A stretch of 64,000 bases of DNA, taken from the NCBI GenBank assembly GCA_015680685.1, contig MNCI01021396.1:525855-589854 (forward strand), read 5' to 3'. A model generated the notes under the pieces. It was not told where the DNA came from and did not search any database. It saw only the letters and a list, made by a program, of their open reading frames with translations. This stretch comes from Gnetum montanum (lineage: Eukaryota > Streptophyta > Gnetopsida > Gnetales > Gnetaceae). Both the position numbers and the translations under genes were made by a program. Below, one piece after another: positions 37,743-49,539 of the stretch. Position 1 is the stretch's first letter; every line of letters begins with the position of its first letter.

Positions 37743-38601
37743 ATATTCTCACTTTTGGTGATGTTCAAAACTTAACAAAATGGGTTAGTAGTCTCTAGAA
37801 ATCATTAAGTCATATATTCGTAATATCACTCATGTCATTAGTTTAAATGTACCCATCAGATTCCAAGGTACACTAAATCATAGTTATTCATGTTATTTTT
37901 CATTCTCACATCATAATCACCAACACACTAAATCATAGTTACTCATGTCATTTTACATCCTCACATCACAATCACCAATAGTTCCAATCTATCAAATTCT
38001 CCCCCTTTTTGGACAACATCAAATAGGAGTGGAGTAGAACTCCCCCTAAATACATGCAAGGAAAATTTTTTGTTGTTTAAGAGCTAAAAAATATCTTTTT
38101 TTTTTGTTTTTTAAGAGCTAAAAATAAAGATAAAAATATAAGGAAACTTACTTGATAGGACAAGGTCCTATTCCCATATCATTACATAGAGTATTCAATC
38201 TTCCCTCATCAAAGAGATTTTGTGAAAGCATTTGCTAGCTATTTTTTAGTTCTAATAAATTCTAGTTTTATGTCCCCACGTTGATTATGTTCTCATATAA
38301 AGTGATGTTAAATCTTAATGTGTTTATTTTGTGAATGTTGAATTGGATTTTTTGTCATGTTGATGATGCTATTGTTGTCACAATAGATGCTATTGATGTG
38401 TAGATTGAGATTGTACCCCTAGGTATTTGAGTGTTTCTTTAATCCACAAAATTTGAGCATGAAAAATCCCAACTAAGATCTATTTAGCTTCTTTTGTGGA
38501 GAGCACTATAGAATTTTTCTTTTTGGTTTTCTAAGAAACAAGGCTTCTACCTAGGAAAAAGCAATTTCCACTTGTACTATGTAGTCATTGGAAAATCTTG
38601 C

Positions 38602-39460
38602 CTAATCAGCATCACAATATCTAGCAAGATCAAGTGGGGAATCCTTTGGATCCCAAAGGCCCCAGTTAGTGGTACCTTTTAGATAATGAGAAATATGCTT
38701 AGCTACTTTTAAATGAAACTCTTTCGGGATAGCTTGATATCTAGCACACAATCCTAGACTTAATTCTATGTCTAGTCTGCTAACAATTAAATAAGGTAGG
38801 AAACCTATCATACCTATATAGAGCTTGTGATTAATAGGATTTTCTTGATCATCTTTGGTAAGCTTGAAGCTTGCATCCATAGGAGTTCTTTTTACCTTAA
38901 CATCGGCTAGATTGAATTTTAGTAGAAGATCTTTAACATACTTTGTTTGACAAGTGAATGTTCCATCTACAGTTTGATCAATTTGAAATTCAAGAAAGTT
39001 TTTGAGTTTCACCATCATGATCATTTCAAATTTAGATTGCATAACAACTAATAATTTCTTGCAAATAGTTTCATTAGTGGCACAAAAGATTATATCATCA
39101 ACATAAATTTGAACTATAAGCATATCACTATTTTTCGATTTAAGAAATAAGGTGACATCAACCTTACCTCTTTCAAAACCATTTACTATAAGATGTTGGT
39201 AAAGTCTTTCATAGCAAGCTCTAAGAGCTTGTTTAAGTTCATAGAGAGCCTTCTTAAGTTTGTAAACATAGTTTGGTTTGATAGGATCTATAAATCCTTA
39301 AGGTTGATCTAGTCCCATTTAGGAAGGCACTCGTAACATCCATTTGATATAGTTTGATATCTTTAATACTAGTGTATGCCAAAATAAGTCTAATAGATTC
39401 TATTCTAGAAGCAATGGCAAAAATTTCATCAAAATAAATTCCTTCTTATGATTATATCCT
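38602..39460 (-). pseudogene. C1 reverse transcriptase and RNase H
   Basis: The open part (38602-39123) starts at the RT active site, IYVDDIIF, intact. It continues through KFEMIMMVKLKNFLEFQID and PMDASFKL, the RT thumb, then YLIVSRLDIELSLGLCARY and HLKVAKHISHYLKGTTNWGL, the connection into copia RNase H. Upstream, KLYQMDVTSAFLNG (near 39360) marks the RT palm N-terminal motif, in another frame with stops. The RNase H end toward 38130 is decayed. The function would be copying RNA into DNA in the virus-like particle. Confidence 0.85.
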
Positions 39461-39857
39461 ATGGTAACTAGTCTAGCTTTATATTTGACAATATTTTCAC
39501 TTTCATCAATTTTGTTCCAATTATTGATTGATGGTCTAGTTTAGGTACTAAATACCATACATTATTTCTAGTAAATTGATTTAGTTCATCATGCATAGCA
39601 AAAATCCATCCTTCTTCTCCTTTTCCTTCTTTGAAGTTTTTTGGTTCAAGTCATGAAAGATATGCTACATAAGCAAAAATTTCCTTACTTTGGCTTCTTG
39701 TGCAAATACCATCTTGTACTTGTCTAATGACATTGTTAACAAAGTGTGTTCTACTATGTCTAGTCATTTCAGGTTGAGTGGGAGCAATTTCCTCAAGTTC
39801 ATCTTCTTTCTCTTCCTCATATTCACTATCTACTTCTAAATTTTTGTCAATTTGAAC

Positions 39858-40660
39858 TTAAGTGGCATTTGATAATTTTTGAATGGAAATAATTTTATCA
39901 TCATGTTGTGGAGTAGTAATATCATGATCATAAATTTTATCAGTTATAGTTTCTTCTACAGTGTTTTTCATTTTATTGAAATCTCTATAAGCTTTGCTAA
40001 TTATTGAATATCCTAAGAAAATTCCTTCATATGTTTTAGGATCAAATTTTCTTAAGACCTCCTTATCATTCAAAATATAGCAATTTGAACCAAAGACTTG
40101 AAAATAACCTACTACGAGTTTTCTACTAGTCCATAATTCATAAGGAGTTTTAGAGGTAAACCTTCTTCCCATGACTCTATTGGAGACATAGCAGGTGGTG
40201 TTGATAGGTTTAGCCCAAAAGTGATAGGAAATATTTTGGTCATTCACTATGGTTCTTCCCATTTTATTCAAGATCCTATTTTTCCTTTTAGCTACATCAT
40301 TTTTCTAAGGAGTTCTTACAACAGAAAATTGGTGAAGTATGCTGTTAATTTTACAAAATTGCTCAAACTTGGAATTCTTGAATTCTCCTCCATTGTCACT
40401 CCTAATAACTTTAACACCATAGCATTTTTCTTTCTAGATATGATTGCAAATTCTTAAAAAATTATCAAATACCTCATCCTTATGATATACAAATGCAACC
40501 TAACTAAAGAAAGAGTAATCATCAAAAATGGTTAGAAAGAACCTTTTCTTTTCCAAACTAAGTGTTTAATAAAGACCAACTACATCCATATGAAGTAGAT
40601 GCAAAAGATGAGATGCAGATATATAATTTTTCATATCAAACCTTACCCTTGATTGCTTTC
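39858..40660 (-). pseudogene. C1 integrase
   Basis: The region near 40395 encodes RSDNGGEF, the second catalytic Asp block of copia integrase, intact. The segment open from 40271 to 39858 holds NKMGRTIVND, FWAKPINTTCYVSNRV, the KTPYELW motif, FGSNCYILND and FDPKTYEGIFLGYS. These belong to the integrase C-terminal region, and the last is typical of SIRE/Maximus. The block is split by a frame change near 40275 and a stop within the ELSNAT end. Integrase joins the DNA copy to the host chromosome. Confidence 0.85.
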
Positions 40661-40664
40661 CTTT

Positions 40665-41530
40665 CTAGCAAGCTTTACAAGTGTTCAAATTAAAGTCTTT
40701 AAGTTTGGGCAACCCACAAATCATTTCCTTTGTTACAAGAGTTTGAAGAATTTCTTTGTTTATGTGGCCCAACTTCCTATGGCATAGACAAGTATCATCT
40801 ATACTACTAATCAAGCATTTAGATATAATATTACAATTGTTTTCAAAGATAGTTATGGAAACATTTCCTTTTCTATTTCCTTCTATTACAATGTATCCAA
40901 AGTTTAAGACTTGTATTCTACATGTCTCTCTAGAAAATGTTACACTAAAATTTAAGTCACAGAGTTGACTAATAGTAAGAAGATTATGTTTTAAGCCTTT
41001 AACAAAGAACATCTTATTTATAATTGGTAGTCCTTTACCTTTTCCTCCTATGGTGCCAATACTTGTAATTGGAGCCTCCACATTGTCTCCAAACAGGATA
41101 GTTCCATAATTTTTTTGTAGAAGTGGGTAAAGTAGGTTTTATCACCTATCATGTACCTTGATCATCCACTATCAATATACCACATACTTTTATTGGCATC
41201 AGATAGAGCTATTTGAGCCATTAGGTTCTCTAGAAAATGTTACACTAAAATTTAAATCACAGAGTTGACTAACGCTAAGAAGATTATGTTTTAAGCCATT
41301 AACAAAGAGCACCTTATTTGTAGTTGGTAGTCCTTTACCTTTTTCTCCTATGGTTCCAATGCTTGTGATTGTAGCCTTCACATTGTCTCCGAACATGATA
41401 GTTCCACAATTTTGTTTTAGAAGGGGAAAAGTAGGTTTTATCACTTGTCATGTACCTTGATCATCCACTATCAATATACCACATACATTTTTTGGCATCA
41501 AAGAGAGCTATTTGAGACATTGGTTTCTTT
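40665..41530 (-). pseudogene. C1 protease, tandemly duplicated, and integrase zinc domain
   Basis: Protease sequence occurs twice, 300 bp apart (near 41157 and 41457). Each copy encodes MWYIDSG then a TGA where the copia pattern has Cys (DSGCSRHMTGD), and continues into GDKTYF and SIGTIG...KGLP...GLKHNLL...SQLCDLNFSVTFSRE. The same TGA in both copies implies that the stop predates the duplication. The downstream copy (40665-41081) continues into the integrase HHCC domain, with CHRKLGHI and a final CKAC. The upstream copy (41199-41444) breaks off at the duplication joint. Confidence 0.8.
40927..41526. repeat. 300-bp tandem duplication inside C1
   Basis: Units 40927-41226 and 41227-41526 both begin TCTCTAGAAAATGTTACACT. 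The offset is exactly 300 bp at the start and 299 bp after a 1-bp indel near 41130/41430. The copies look about 90% identical by eye. The joint lies at CATTAGGTTCTCTAG. Confidence 0.85.
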
Positions 41531-42080
41531 TTAGGATTCCTCTCTTTTTGTTTCCAAACCTATAAAGTTCCTATACTAGATTGTGTTTGCCAAAAACTAG
41601 CATACTGTTTCATCCTAAAATGGGCTTGAATATGATCATATTTTCCACAAAAGAAATAATTTAAGATACTATACTTTGATGTTTTACCAAACCTAGATTG
41701 AATTTCTTTTATAGATTCACTCATACATTCATCATTTTTCCTCTTGTTTGTGAGCTTCTATAAAGAATTCTTATTCATCTATTCAAACACATTAGTTAGT
41801 TTTTGAATCTTAGCCTTAAAGTTTGAGTTTTCTTTCTTAAGATACTAACATTCATCATTAAGAGTCCAAATTTTCATTTCCTTGTCATGTAAAACATCTT
41901 TCATTTTGACACATAAGTTTCAGAAAGATAACTTCATGATAAAATAGCCCATACCTTACTTCAAAAGAATCTTCATTGTTTGGCCTTCCCTTATTGTCTA
42001 GATTGTAACAAGTTTTATCACCTTTGCAATTAATCTTTCCTATTCCCAAATGTAAAGAGAGGAATGAAATATTTAACTGC
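41531..42080 (-). pseudogene. C1 gag remnant with zinc knuckle
   Basis: Near 41630-41680 the minus strand encodes YFFCGKYDHIQAHF. This is a CCHC zinc knuckle in which the first Cys has become Tyr and the last Cys Phe. A similar degraded knuckle lies near 63370 in C2. Upstream (41700-42080) are Lys/Glu-rich fragments. Only about 500 bp separate this from the primer site, so most of gag has been deleted. C2 (61955 onward) shows what the missing part looks like. Confidence 0.6.
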
Positions 42081-42202
42081 ACAAATGTGATGTACTATTT
42101 AAATGCAATAATCAATGAAGCACATTAATCTCCTTGTTCAATTGTGTTTGACTTTAATTGATCCTTCCTTGTTCATGTTGCTTTATCTACTAGAGACAAC
42201 TA

Positions 42203-42215
42203 GGCTTCGATACCA
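42203..42215 (-). other. Primer binding site of C1 (initiator Met tRNA type)
   Basis: The minus strand reads TGGTATCGAAGCC two bases after the LTR end, close to the TGGTATCAGAGCC site complementary to initiator Met tRNA used by most copia elements. Confidence 0.75.
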
Positions 42216-42217
42216 CT

Positions 42218-43277
42218 TAAGGATCTAGAACTTAGAAAGGGGGGATGAATAAGTTCCCCAAATCATAAATAATACCTATTACACAAAACTCAAGAATTAC
42301 ATGGTTCCCCAACCTGGGTAGTCCACACTTGGTGGGTAGATTCCTTACACATCTATAGACTTTGTTTCTTCCTAAATGTGGTTTAGAGGACACCAAAACC
42401 TTTACAAAGTTTGAGCTCAGATAATGAGAGTTTTGTTGCTATGACAATGCTTAACCCTGCAAGGTCCCAACAAGCTAAATGATGCTTTAAAGGATCCCAT
42501 AACCTATACAAAATAGAGCTCCATTGCAGAGTATTTTATTGTAGCAAAACAACTCAATCCTGCAAGATCCCACAAGTTCTAAAAGGATGCCTTCTCTCAA
42601 TAAGCACATCAATCCCTTAGAGCAATAAGAAAATAAAATAATTACATGGAGAGAATGTAACTCAATTTACAAATTCCTTGAACAATGAATTATAGTTCCA
42701 CAATAAATCAAACAAATGATGTAATAATTCAAGTACACAATTACAATAGGATAATATAGTCAATGATAGCTTTGATGTTGATAATGCTTGCATCATAATC
42801 AAGGGTTTGAAGTCTTCTTATAACATCAAAGTTTTTCAAAATACCTTGAAATTCATGAAATGGCTAGTGTAGATCTCTCTTTCGAAGTTGCAACATCTAC
42901 CTGAGATCTACCTCAATTTTGGAAAGACATCTCCTATTTTTGGGAGATGTCCTTCTCTGAAAGACTTATTCTCAACTAAGATGTCTTTTTTTTCCTTGGG
43001 GATGTCTTTTTAATATTTGGGCTATGATTTTTAAGGCTTTCTCTCATTGATTTGACTTCTTTCCAATCCTTGGAGCATCTTCATTTTCTTTGTACTCTTT
43101 GTTTTCAGTCCATGCTCGTTCATGTTCTCTTCTTTCCTATGTAGTATTCACTTTGTCATTTCACTATAGTTCTTGTCTCATTGAGTTCTTGTTCATGTCC
43201 TACAGACACATCATATACAATAAACATTCTATTATTCTCCATTTTCCTTAAGGTTTTGACATACCAAATGGTCAATA
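42218..43277 (-). repeat. 5' LTR of C1
   Basis: On the minus strand it starts TATTGACCATTTGGTATGTC (TG mutated to TA) and ends CTAAGTTCTAGATCCTTA next to the primer site. It is 1060 bp. It carries AGACATCT-type octamers at 42925, 42945, 42979 and about 43000 (intervals 20, 34, 21), fewer than the 3' LTR because part of the array is deleted. Confidence 0.85.
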
Positions 43278-43298
43278 GATACTACTTGTTGCTCATCA
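43278..43298 (+). repeat. 3' LTR of E2, right end after the C1 insertion
   Basis: GATAC (target copy) then TACTTGTTGCTCATCA completes the E2 LTR, matching the E3 end GGGATACCTTGCCACTCATCA. The interrupted LTR is thereby restored on both sides of C1. Confidence 0.75.
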
Positions 43299-43540
43299 AT
43301 AAGAAATAAAAAGCATACATAATAATTGATCAAGTAGAATAATAAAAATAAAAATAATTTTATTTGAATTAATATTGAGTTAAGTAAGTGGAGGACAAAT
43401 AAACTTCTAAAATTGAATTGATGTAATACTATTATAATGTTAGCCTTTTCGTAGCAAACGATATGAACATCATTTTGAACCATTATAATGGATTCAAATC
43501 TTTGGTGAGCTAGCTTTGAGCTATCTATGAATAGTACAAG
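43299..43540. other. Short interval between E2 and E3
   Basis: 242 bp of AT-rich DNA, the only sequence left between the E2 LTR end and the E3 target site. It ends with the ACAAG target copy. No gene. Confidence 0.6.
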
Positions 43541-44412
43541 TGATAAATCATGTTTTTCATATGCTCCAATATTGGAGTGGACGTGATATTAGGTACACGA
43601 TATCGGGTACATGATATTAGGGCCCAAAATATGATATCGTACATTTGATATCATAGAGTTACTCCTGGGTCTATAAATATAGCCCTTAGGCACATGATTG
43701 AGAGTGGTTTTTGGCAGTCAAGTAGTGAAACTCTTGCAATTTGTCCATTTGAAAGTTAGAATATTTTCCAAGTGCCCACAGTAGAACATCTAAGTGTGAT
43801 CAGATCTTTATTCAAGCATTTTTGTACCTAAACACACCATTGTGTTGGTAATAAAGATGAGCTCTTTGATTCACCTTGCAACACTGGAGACTTTCTTTCT
43901 TATGCATTTATATATATTGTGATTTCATTCAGTTTACATTAATGTTATTCATTTGGTAATTAATTTTGATTCATTAAGCAACTAATTAAAATACACAAGC
44001 ACAACCCCTTCAAACATACGTGTGATACTTGGTAGCTCATAAATGATTAGTGTTTGACAACCTCGGAGTGTTTACACAAAGTTCAAGATGTGTTCGAGAA
44101 GTGAGAATAATTACTTGTGTTAGGCTAGATTAGATCATAGTTTCCTTAGCAACTTAAACACTCTCACTTTCATTCTTGTTCTAGGCAAGTAAATTTATAA
44201 AACAAAAAATAATAAAAATATTATGCCTCAGTCACACTTAACCATATAATTACATTCCACAAGTGGGACTAGGAATATAATGAATGAACAACATGCATGC
44301 ACTATTTAGTTCTAGCATACTTGGTAATTAAAGTCTGTGGAATTCAATCGGATCACACATGAACACCTAAGATTTTGTATGTTTGGACATAGGGATACCT
44401 TGCCACTCATCA
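43541..44412 (+). repeat. 5' LTR of E3
   Basis: Runs from TGATAAATCATG to CCACTCATCA, 872 bp. TATA box TATAAAT at 43672-43678 and polyadenylation-type AATAAA at 43850-43855 place the U3/R boundary near 43700 (inferred). Confidence 0.92.
43568..43678 (+). promoter_or_regulatory. RATATY array and TATA box, E3 5' LTR
   Basis: Hexamers start at 43568 (AATATT), 43585 (GATATT), 43599 (GATATC), 43613 (GATATT), 43633 (GATATC) and 43647 (GATATC). Spacings are 17, 14, 14, 20 and 14 bp. TATAAAT starts 25 bp after the last. The 3' LTR keeps the same positions even where the bases between have changed. Confidence 0.65.
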
Positions 44413-44413
44413 T

Positions 44414-44431
44414 TGGCATTGCTGGGAACTT
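44414..44431 (+). other. Primer binding site of E3
   Basis: TGGCATTGCTGGGAACTT starts two bases after the LTR. It reads as the tRNA-Asp-type site of E1 (TGGCACCGTTACCAGGGAC) with about three bases lost near the start and some substitutions. Confidence 0.6.
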
Positions 44432-44577
44432 TAGTTCTACATGCACTATCTAAACCAAGTGAAACTTAGTAACCTTATTGTTCAAACCCTTAGAGTCAAA
44501 TCTTAAGGAAATAAAAATTAGAATTATAATTAAATTAAACATTAACTACAAACTACCTATAAGTCCATTAACATAAA

Positions 44578-47050
44578 ATGTCTTCTTCTCACAGGAGCCT
44601 ATCTCTACCTAGGGAAAATTAGGTGCCTCAACAATATTGGGTGGTATATGCTCATCCTAATGACTATGTACCAAACTTCACCTTCATCTTGCATCAAGAT
44701 GAAATGTTGTAGTGGTGCGACATGGAAGGAAACTTTGTGTTGCCACCTGATTAATCTATTCTAGCAATGCTCCAACTAATGCTCGCACGACACAAGCTTC
44801 AACATCTTCATGGAGAGTATGAGATGCAAGATCTCGATTCAAGGGATTATCATCCCACTAAAGCACAAAGGTTAAGTGATCATCAGCTGGAGCACCAACA
44901 TGAGCTTGTGAAGGGAAAGGGGTCAAACACTTTTCCACCTCTGCTTGTCCCATTAGATGGAGGCGACCACTTCTTTAGTGATTCTACTCTCTTTGACTTT
45001 GTTCAAGGGGCCCTTAACTAAAATGTGTAATTCGAAATTCATAATCCATGTTCTGGTCAGAATGGATTCAATGAAAAAAATGGATTTGGGGAGGCAAGTC
45101 ATGATAAGGGGGGAAAAGGAGGTCACTATCATGATTATGGTCATGAGAATTGAAGGAAGGGTGATAGGCATCAGCATGGAGCAAGTTCTCCTTCCTCTTC
45201 CCCTTCATTACCTTCTTCTTCTTCTTCATATGGCTCAGATCATGGCCACAAATGGAATAACCATGATGGAGGTGACTGATGGGACCAGAAAAATAGAAGG
45301 AACCATCGGGATAGTTGTGAATGAAGGCATGGGCAATCCAGAGAGATCCATTACCAAGAAAGAAGGGGTAGTAGAGAACATCATAGGCACCATCACCATG
45401 GCCTTGATGAACCTCTACTTGCCACTTAGGGCATGTTAGACATAGCAGAGGTCATGAGGGTTCCAACAAGGCATGTAAAGGATAGCAAAATAAAGAGGTT
45501 CAACATGAATAACATCCCTCGATTTAAGGTTAGATATGATGCTGATCTATAAAATCATCTCTAGGCCTTCCAAGATGCATGTGCCCTGCAAAATATTGAG
45601 AATGACTCATAAAAGCTAAAATTATTTTCAAGAACATTCATAAAGGAAGCAAAAAATTGGTCTTGATCCTTGGAACCGAAATCACTCAAGTGGTGGAGTA
45701 CAATGTTGGAATTGTTCAATGACAAATATCAAATGTACTCACAAGTGTCCAATCTAAGGAAGAAAATCCAAGGGTGGAAACAAGAAAACCATGAGCCCTT
45801 GGATGCTAGTATTGGCTAATACTATTCTCTACTACATGGGTGTCTCAGCCATGGATACTCTCAACTTGATCAACTTTGCCATATCATAGATGCGTTATGG
45901 TCTAAACTAAGCAAAACCCTTGGCATCGATGCCCAAGGGAGATTGATCAATTAAGAACCCATCAAATCCAAAAATTAATTAAGTGGGTAGCCAAAGAGGA
46001 GGGAGAATTGAGAAAGTGAGAAACTGTAGAGGAATACAATAGGGATATTTCTATCTGCAAAATGGGGGTTTAATTTTGTGGTAGTAAGGATGAATTAACC
46101 AGCTATGAAGTGGCTAATTAGAAAACCTTACCACTCTAGAAATTGTAATCTAAAATCACGACTAAGGTTGAACAATTATGGGACTCTATGGACAAAAATT
46201 TTTAGTCTGTCTTAAAAATTGCTAAAAGAGTCTGAGTAAAGTGGTGAGCATGAGCACCAAAGACATAAGGAAGCTGAATGTGATATATCTAAGGGTAAGA
46301 GTAAAATGTCTACGATAGAGATGGTTGTGGATAGTGACTCAGATAATGATGGCAGATGTGACATTTGCCAGTATGAACATCCTAAGGGATGTTGCCCAAT
46401 TGTGTCACACTTACAAGAATCTAGGGTGTATGCCTTACATCCATTACTTGCACAAAGGCAAACACCCAAAATATTGTCTTATCCACAAGGCAATGCTTGA
46501 CAGTTTCACCAACCATAGTAGTACTATCCAAGTGGGACTCCACTGCAATCCTACAAATTATACCAGTAGTGGCAGCAACCACAATCATGGGAGTTGTCAC
46601 CTCCAAGATAGTAGTATTCTTACAAACAACTAGATCCCTATGGCTACTATGTTCAGCAACCTTCATCTCCACAAGACTCCTCTAGTCATGTTGCCACTTA
46701 CCAACCTCACCACTATCATCCTAAAGTATACCAATCATCCTATCTAAGGAGGGATGCTACCTACTATCCTCATGCTCCTCCTATCCCTACACCTACTCCT
46801 CCATCTCTTACATAGCTACCACCTACTGCATCCATGCAAGGTGAATTGACCATCCAACCACAACAAAGAAATTCTATGAGGATGCTTAATCTACAACTGA
46901 TTAACCCACAAAATGGGTAAGAACCATGAATAAAGAAAATATCCTTTTTTTGACCTCGTAGTCCACCAGAGCCCTCAAACACATCAGTGGTTGGTAATCT
47001 TGCTCCTTCAGCTTCCTTCATCTCACCTTTATCTAATTCCCCTTCAAACC
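44578..47050 (+). pseudogene. E3 gag
   Basis: It starts at ATG 44578 (MSSSHRS), with FILHQDE near 44690 as in E1. A linker with many Asp/Gly/His residues follows (44950-45420). The gag core lies at 45505-45780, with NNIPRFKV, LKLFSRTFIKEAKNW and WWSTMLELFNDKYQ. The Lys/Glu-rich part spans to 46290. A zinc knuckle CDICQYEHPKGC lies at 46357-46395, with the unusual CX2CX3HX3C spacing shared with E1. The tail is rich in Pro/Gln/Tyr/Ser (46500-47050), suggesting RNA-binding or disordered linker. Numerous TAG/TGA stops interrupt it. Confidence 0.8.
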
Positions 47051-47076
47051 AAAATCACTCTTGAATCCATACTGTA

Positions 47077-47700
47077 ATGTTAACCCATTTTACATCTGAT
47101 TATATTCAAACTAGTAACCTACCCAGGAAGTTAGTTGATCTTGAGAGTCCCCTAGTATATTTTCAAGTTTTTGGGAATGAGCCTTGTAAAGCTCTTCTTG
47201 AATTTGACTCCAATGTTAATCTAATCTTGCGTGAGATATATATGATGTGGAACCTTCCTCCCTTAAGAAGAGCAACATCTAGCTAGAATAGGCAAACCAA
47301 TCCATCATTGTTCCATTGGGACTAGTAGAGGACATTGTAACCACCATTTGTGGGTGGTCATATCCCATTGACTTCCTAGTAATCAAGGTGGAGAACTGCA
47401 TGGGGAACTTCCCAATTATTATGGGAAGGATGTAGTTAAGCATCATTGATGCCAAAATGGGCATTAGGGATCTTTGATTAGAGATATCTAAAGAAAATGA
47501 ATTTGGAAAGATCAAGAAGAAGAGGGTTTCATGTATCATGTACAATGATTTAGGGTGCCATTGTGTACAAAACTTATGGATAGTGATGTGAACATCTATC
47601 TTTGCATGCAAGCATTGTGTGCTAGAAGCTAAAATTCAAAGATGTTTGTACGTAGTAGCCACAAAACAAGAAGGCATCCAGTGGCTAACAACTAATTCTA
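47077..47700 (+). pseudogene. E3 protease
   Basis: The open part (47077-47286) carries ALLEFDSNVNLILREIY at about 47190-47250. This aligns with the retropepsin active-site pattern LLDxGSxVNLI, but the catalytic D-S/T-G is altered. Downstream fragments (KVENCMGNFPIIMGRM near 47390) fit the protease flap and ILG-type motif region. Several stops follow. The enzyme would process the gag-pol polyprotein. Confidence 0.65.
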
Positions 47701-48109
47701 GCAGTAGTACATTATGCATGGAACCTACTAAGGGCCTAACATACAAATATATTGCAAGTATGGATGAACTCAAGCATGTTCATCACTAGCTCTTTGAAGG
47801 AGTAAATGATGATGTCAATTGGGAAGAGTTGGAGATTCTTGACAATCTTAAATAGGAACCCCTTGAATTGAAGATACTATCGGCTAGAATGGAGTATCTG
47901 TTCTTGAAAAATGAAAGGTCGATCATCATTAATGCCAAGCTTGCTATAGAACAAAAGAAAATGTTGATGAAGGTTGTGGAAAAATGGTCAACAACCTTTT
48001 CCTGGTCATATTCCAAGCTCACTAGTATAGATCCAAGAATATGCCAGCATCAGATATATACTAATCCCATTGTTAAGCTGAAATGACAACCATAGCAACA
48101 TTTGAGTCC

Positions 48110-49340
48110 CAAATTAAAGTAGATTTTCAAAGAGGAGATTGAATTACTCCTTAAGGTAGGATTCATTTACCTTGTTGTAGATAGTGAGTGAGTCAGTCCA
48201 CTTGTGATTGTACCTAAGAAAGAAGGAAAATGGAAGGTGTGCATCGACTTCTGTCTACTCAATATGGTAACTTTCAAAGATCATTTTTCATTTCCTTTTT
48301 TCAACCAAGTTTTGGACACCATTTTTTTTCATAGCTATTACAACTTTCTAGATGGTTATAGTGGCTATAACCAAATCCTAATTGCACTAGAAGACTAGGC
48401 AAAGATAACTTTCACAAGTCCTTAGGAGACTTTTGCATATCGTTAGATGCCATTTAGTCCATGTAATGCCCTAGTCATATTTTAACGATTAGTCCTTATC
48501 ATTTTCCAACAAGAAATTGACAATGGGGTAGAATTCTTCATGGATGAGTTTTCTATCTACAAAGCTATGTTCAAGCAAGCCTTGGACCATCTTGAGTAGG
48601 TGTTGAGGAGATGTATTGAAACAAACCTCTTGCTTAATTGGCAAAAGAGCCATCTTATGGTCCAAGAAGGCACAATCTTTAGGCACCATATCTCAAAATT
48701 AGGAATCGATGTGGATCCTAAAAAAATAAAGATCATCTAAGGAATAACCTGTCAACCCAAAACAGTTAAAGAAGTGCAGTCATTCCTTAGTCATACAAGC
48801 TACTACCAGTGCTTCATTGAGAATTTTTCCAAAATTGCCAAGCTGTTGGTGGAATTAACAAAGAAGAATGCATCATTCATCTATACCCTTTCATGTGAAA
48901 CAACATTTCAACAACTAAAGTAGAAGCTTGTTGAAACCCCCATTCTATAAGCACCTGATTAGGCTAGGTCATTTCATGTGATAATTGATGCATCAAATTA
49001 TGCATTGGGGCTAGTGCTTATGCAAATGGATGATCAAAAACATCCATATTACATTCATTGCATAAGCCAAAGTATTGCAGGTGCATAGCTAAACTACACC
49101 ACCATAGAAAATGAATTGATGATAATGGTGTTTGCATTAGAGAAGTTTAGGCACTATTGGCTTGGCTATAAAGTGTTTGTGCACATAAATCATAGTGCCA
49201 TTTGGTTTTTAATGAAAAAACCAATAGTGAGCCCCCATGTCATACAATGGCTTGTGATTTTGCAAGAGTTCAATCTCACAATGGTAGATCAAAAAGGTAT
49301 GGAGAATGTGATCACTAACCACTTATCATGGCTAAGATGA
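48110..49340 (+). pseudogene. E3 reverse transcriptase and RNase H
   Basis: RT: VSPLVIVPKKEGKWKVCIDF (48190-48250), DHFSFPFFNQVLD, FLDGYSGYNQILIALED (48345-48398). The active-site box is FMDE (48537-48548), so the second Asp of the usual FMDD has become Glu. NLLLNWQKSHL and the FLSHTSYYQCFIENFSKIAK connection follow. RNase H covers about 48960-49340, with VIIDASNYALG (catalytic Asp), IENELMIMVFALEKFRHYW (catalytic Glu) and ENVITNHLSWL. TAG stops occur at 48396, 48598 and others. It would synthesise element DNA in the particle. Confidence 0.88.
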
Positions 49341-49539
49341 GACAATAAGGAGAAGAGAGCCCCTTATTTAACCAGTTCCTTGATGAATATCTTCTTGTAT
49401 GGGCTATTAATGTGAAAATACCCACTAAACCAAAATGGTATGACACCATCTTCACTTATCTACTCAAGAAAGAATTACCACAAGACTATACACTAGAAAG
49501 AAACAAAAATTTCTTCACCAGGTCAAGCATTTCATGGAA

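Larger units (their letters stand above)
36631..43277 (-). mobile_element. SIRE-like Ty1/copia element C1, complete but dead
   Basis: Structure on the minus strand: 5' LTR (42218-43277), Met-type primer site, short gag remnant, duplicated protease, integrase, RT-RNase H, 3' LTR (36631-37742). Integrase before RT is the copia order. Motifs such as KFDPKTYEGIFLGYS and LKHNLLSVSQLCDLN suggest the SIRE/Maximus lineage. It is flanked by GAGAC (36626-36630) and GATAC (43278-43282), a target duplication with one mismatch. It inserted into the E2 LTR and is therefore younger than E2. Much of gag is missing. Confidence 0.85.

Noticed and set aside
44957-45439. 160-codon Met-rich plus-strand ORF
   Set aside because: It is the wrong frame of the E3 gag linker; the E1 counterpart shows the same Met/Ile-rich shadow.
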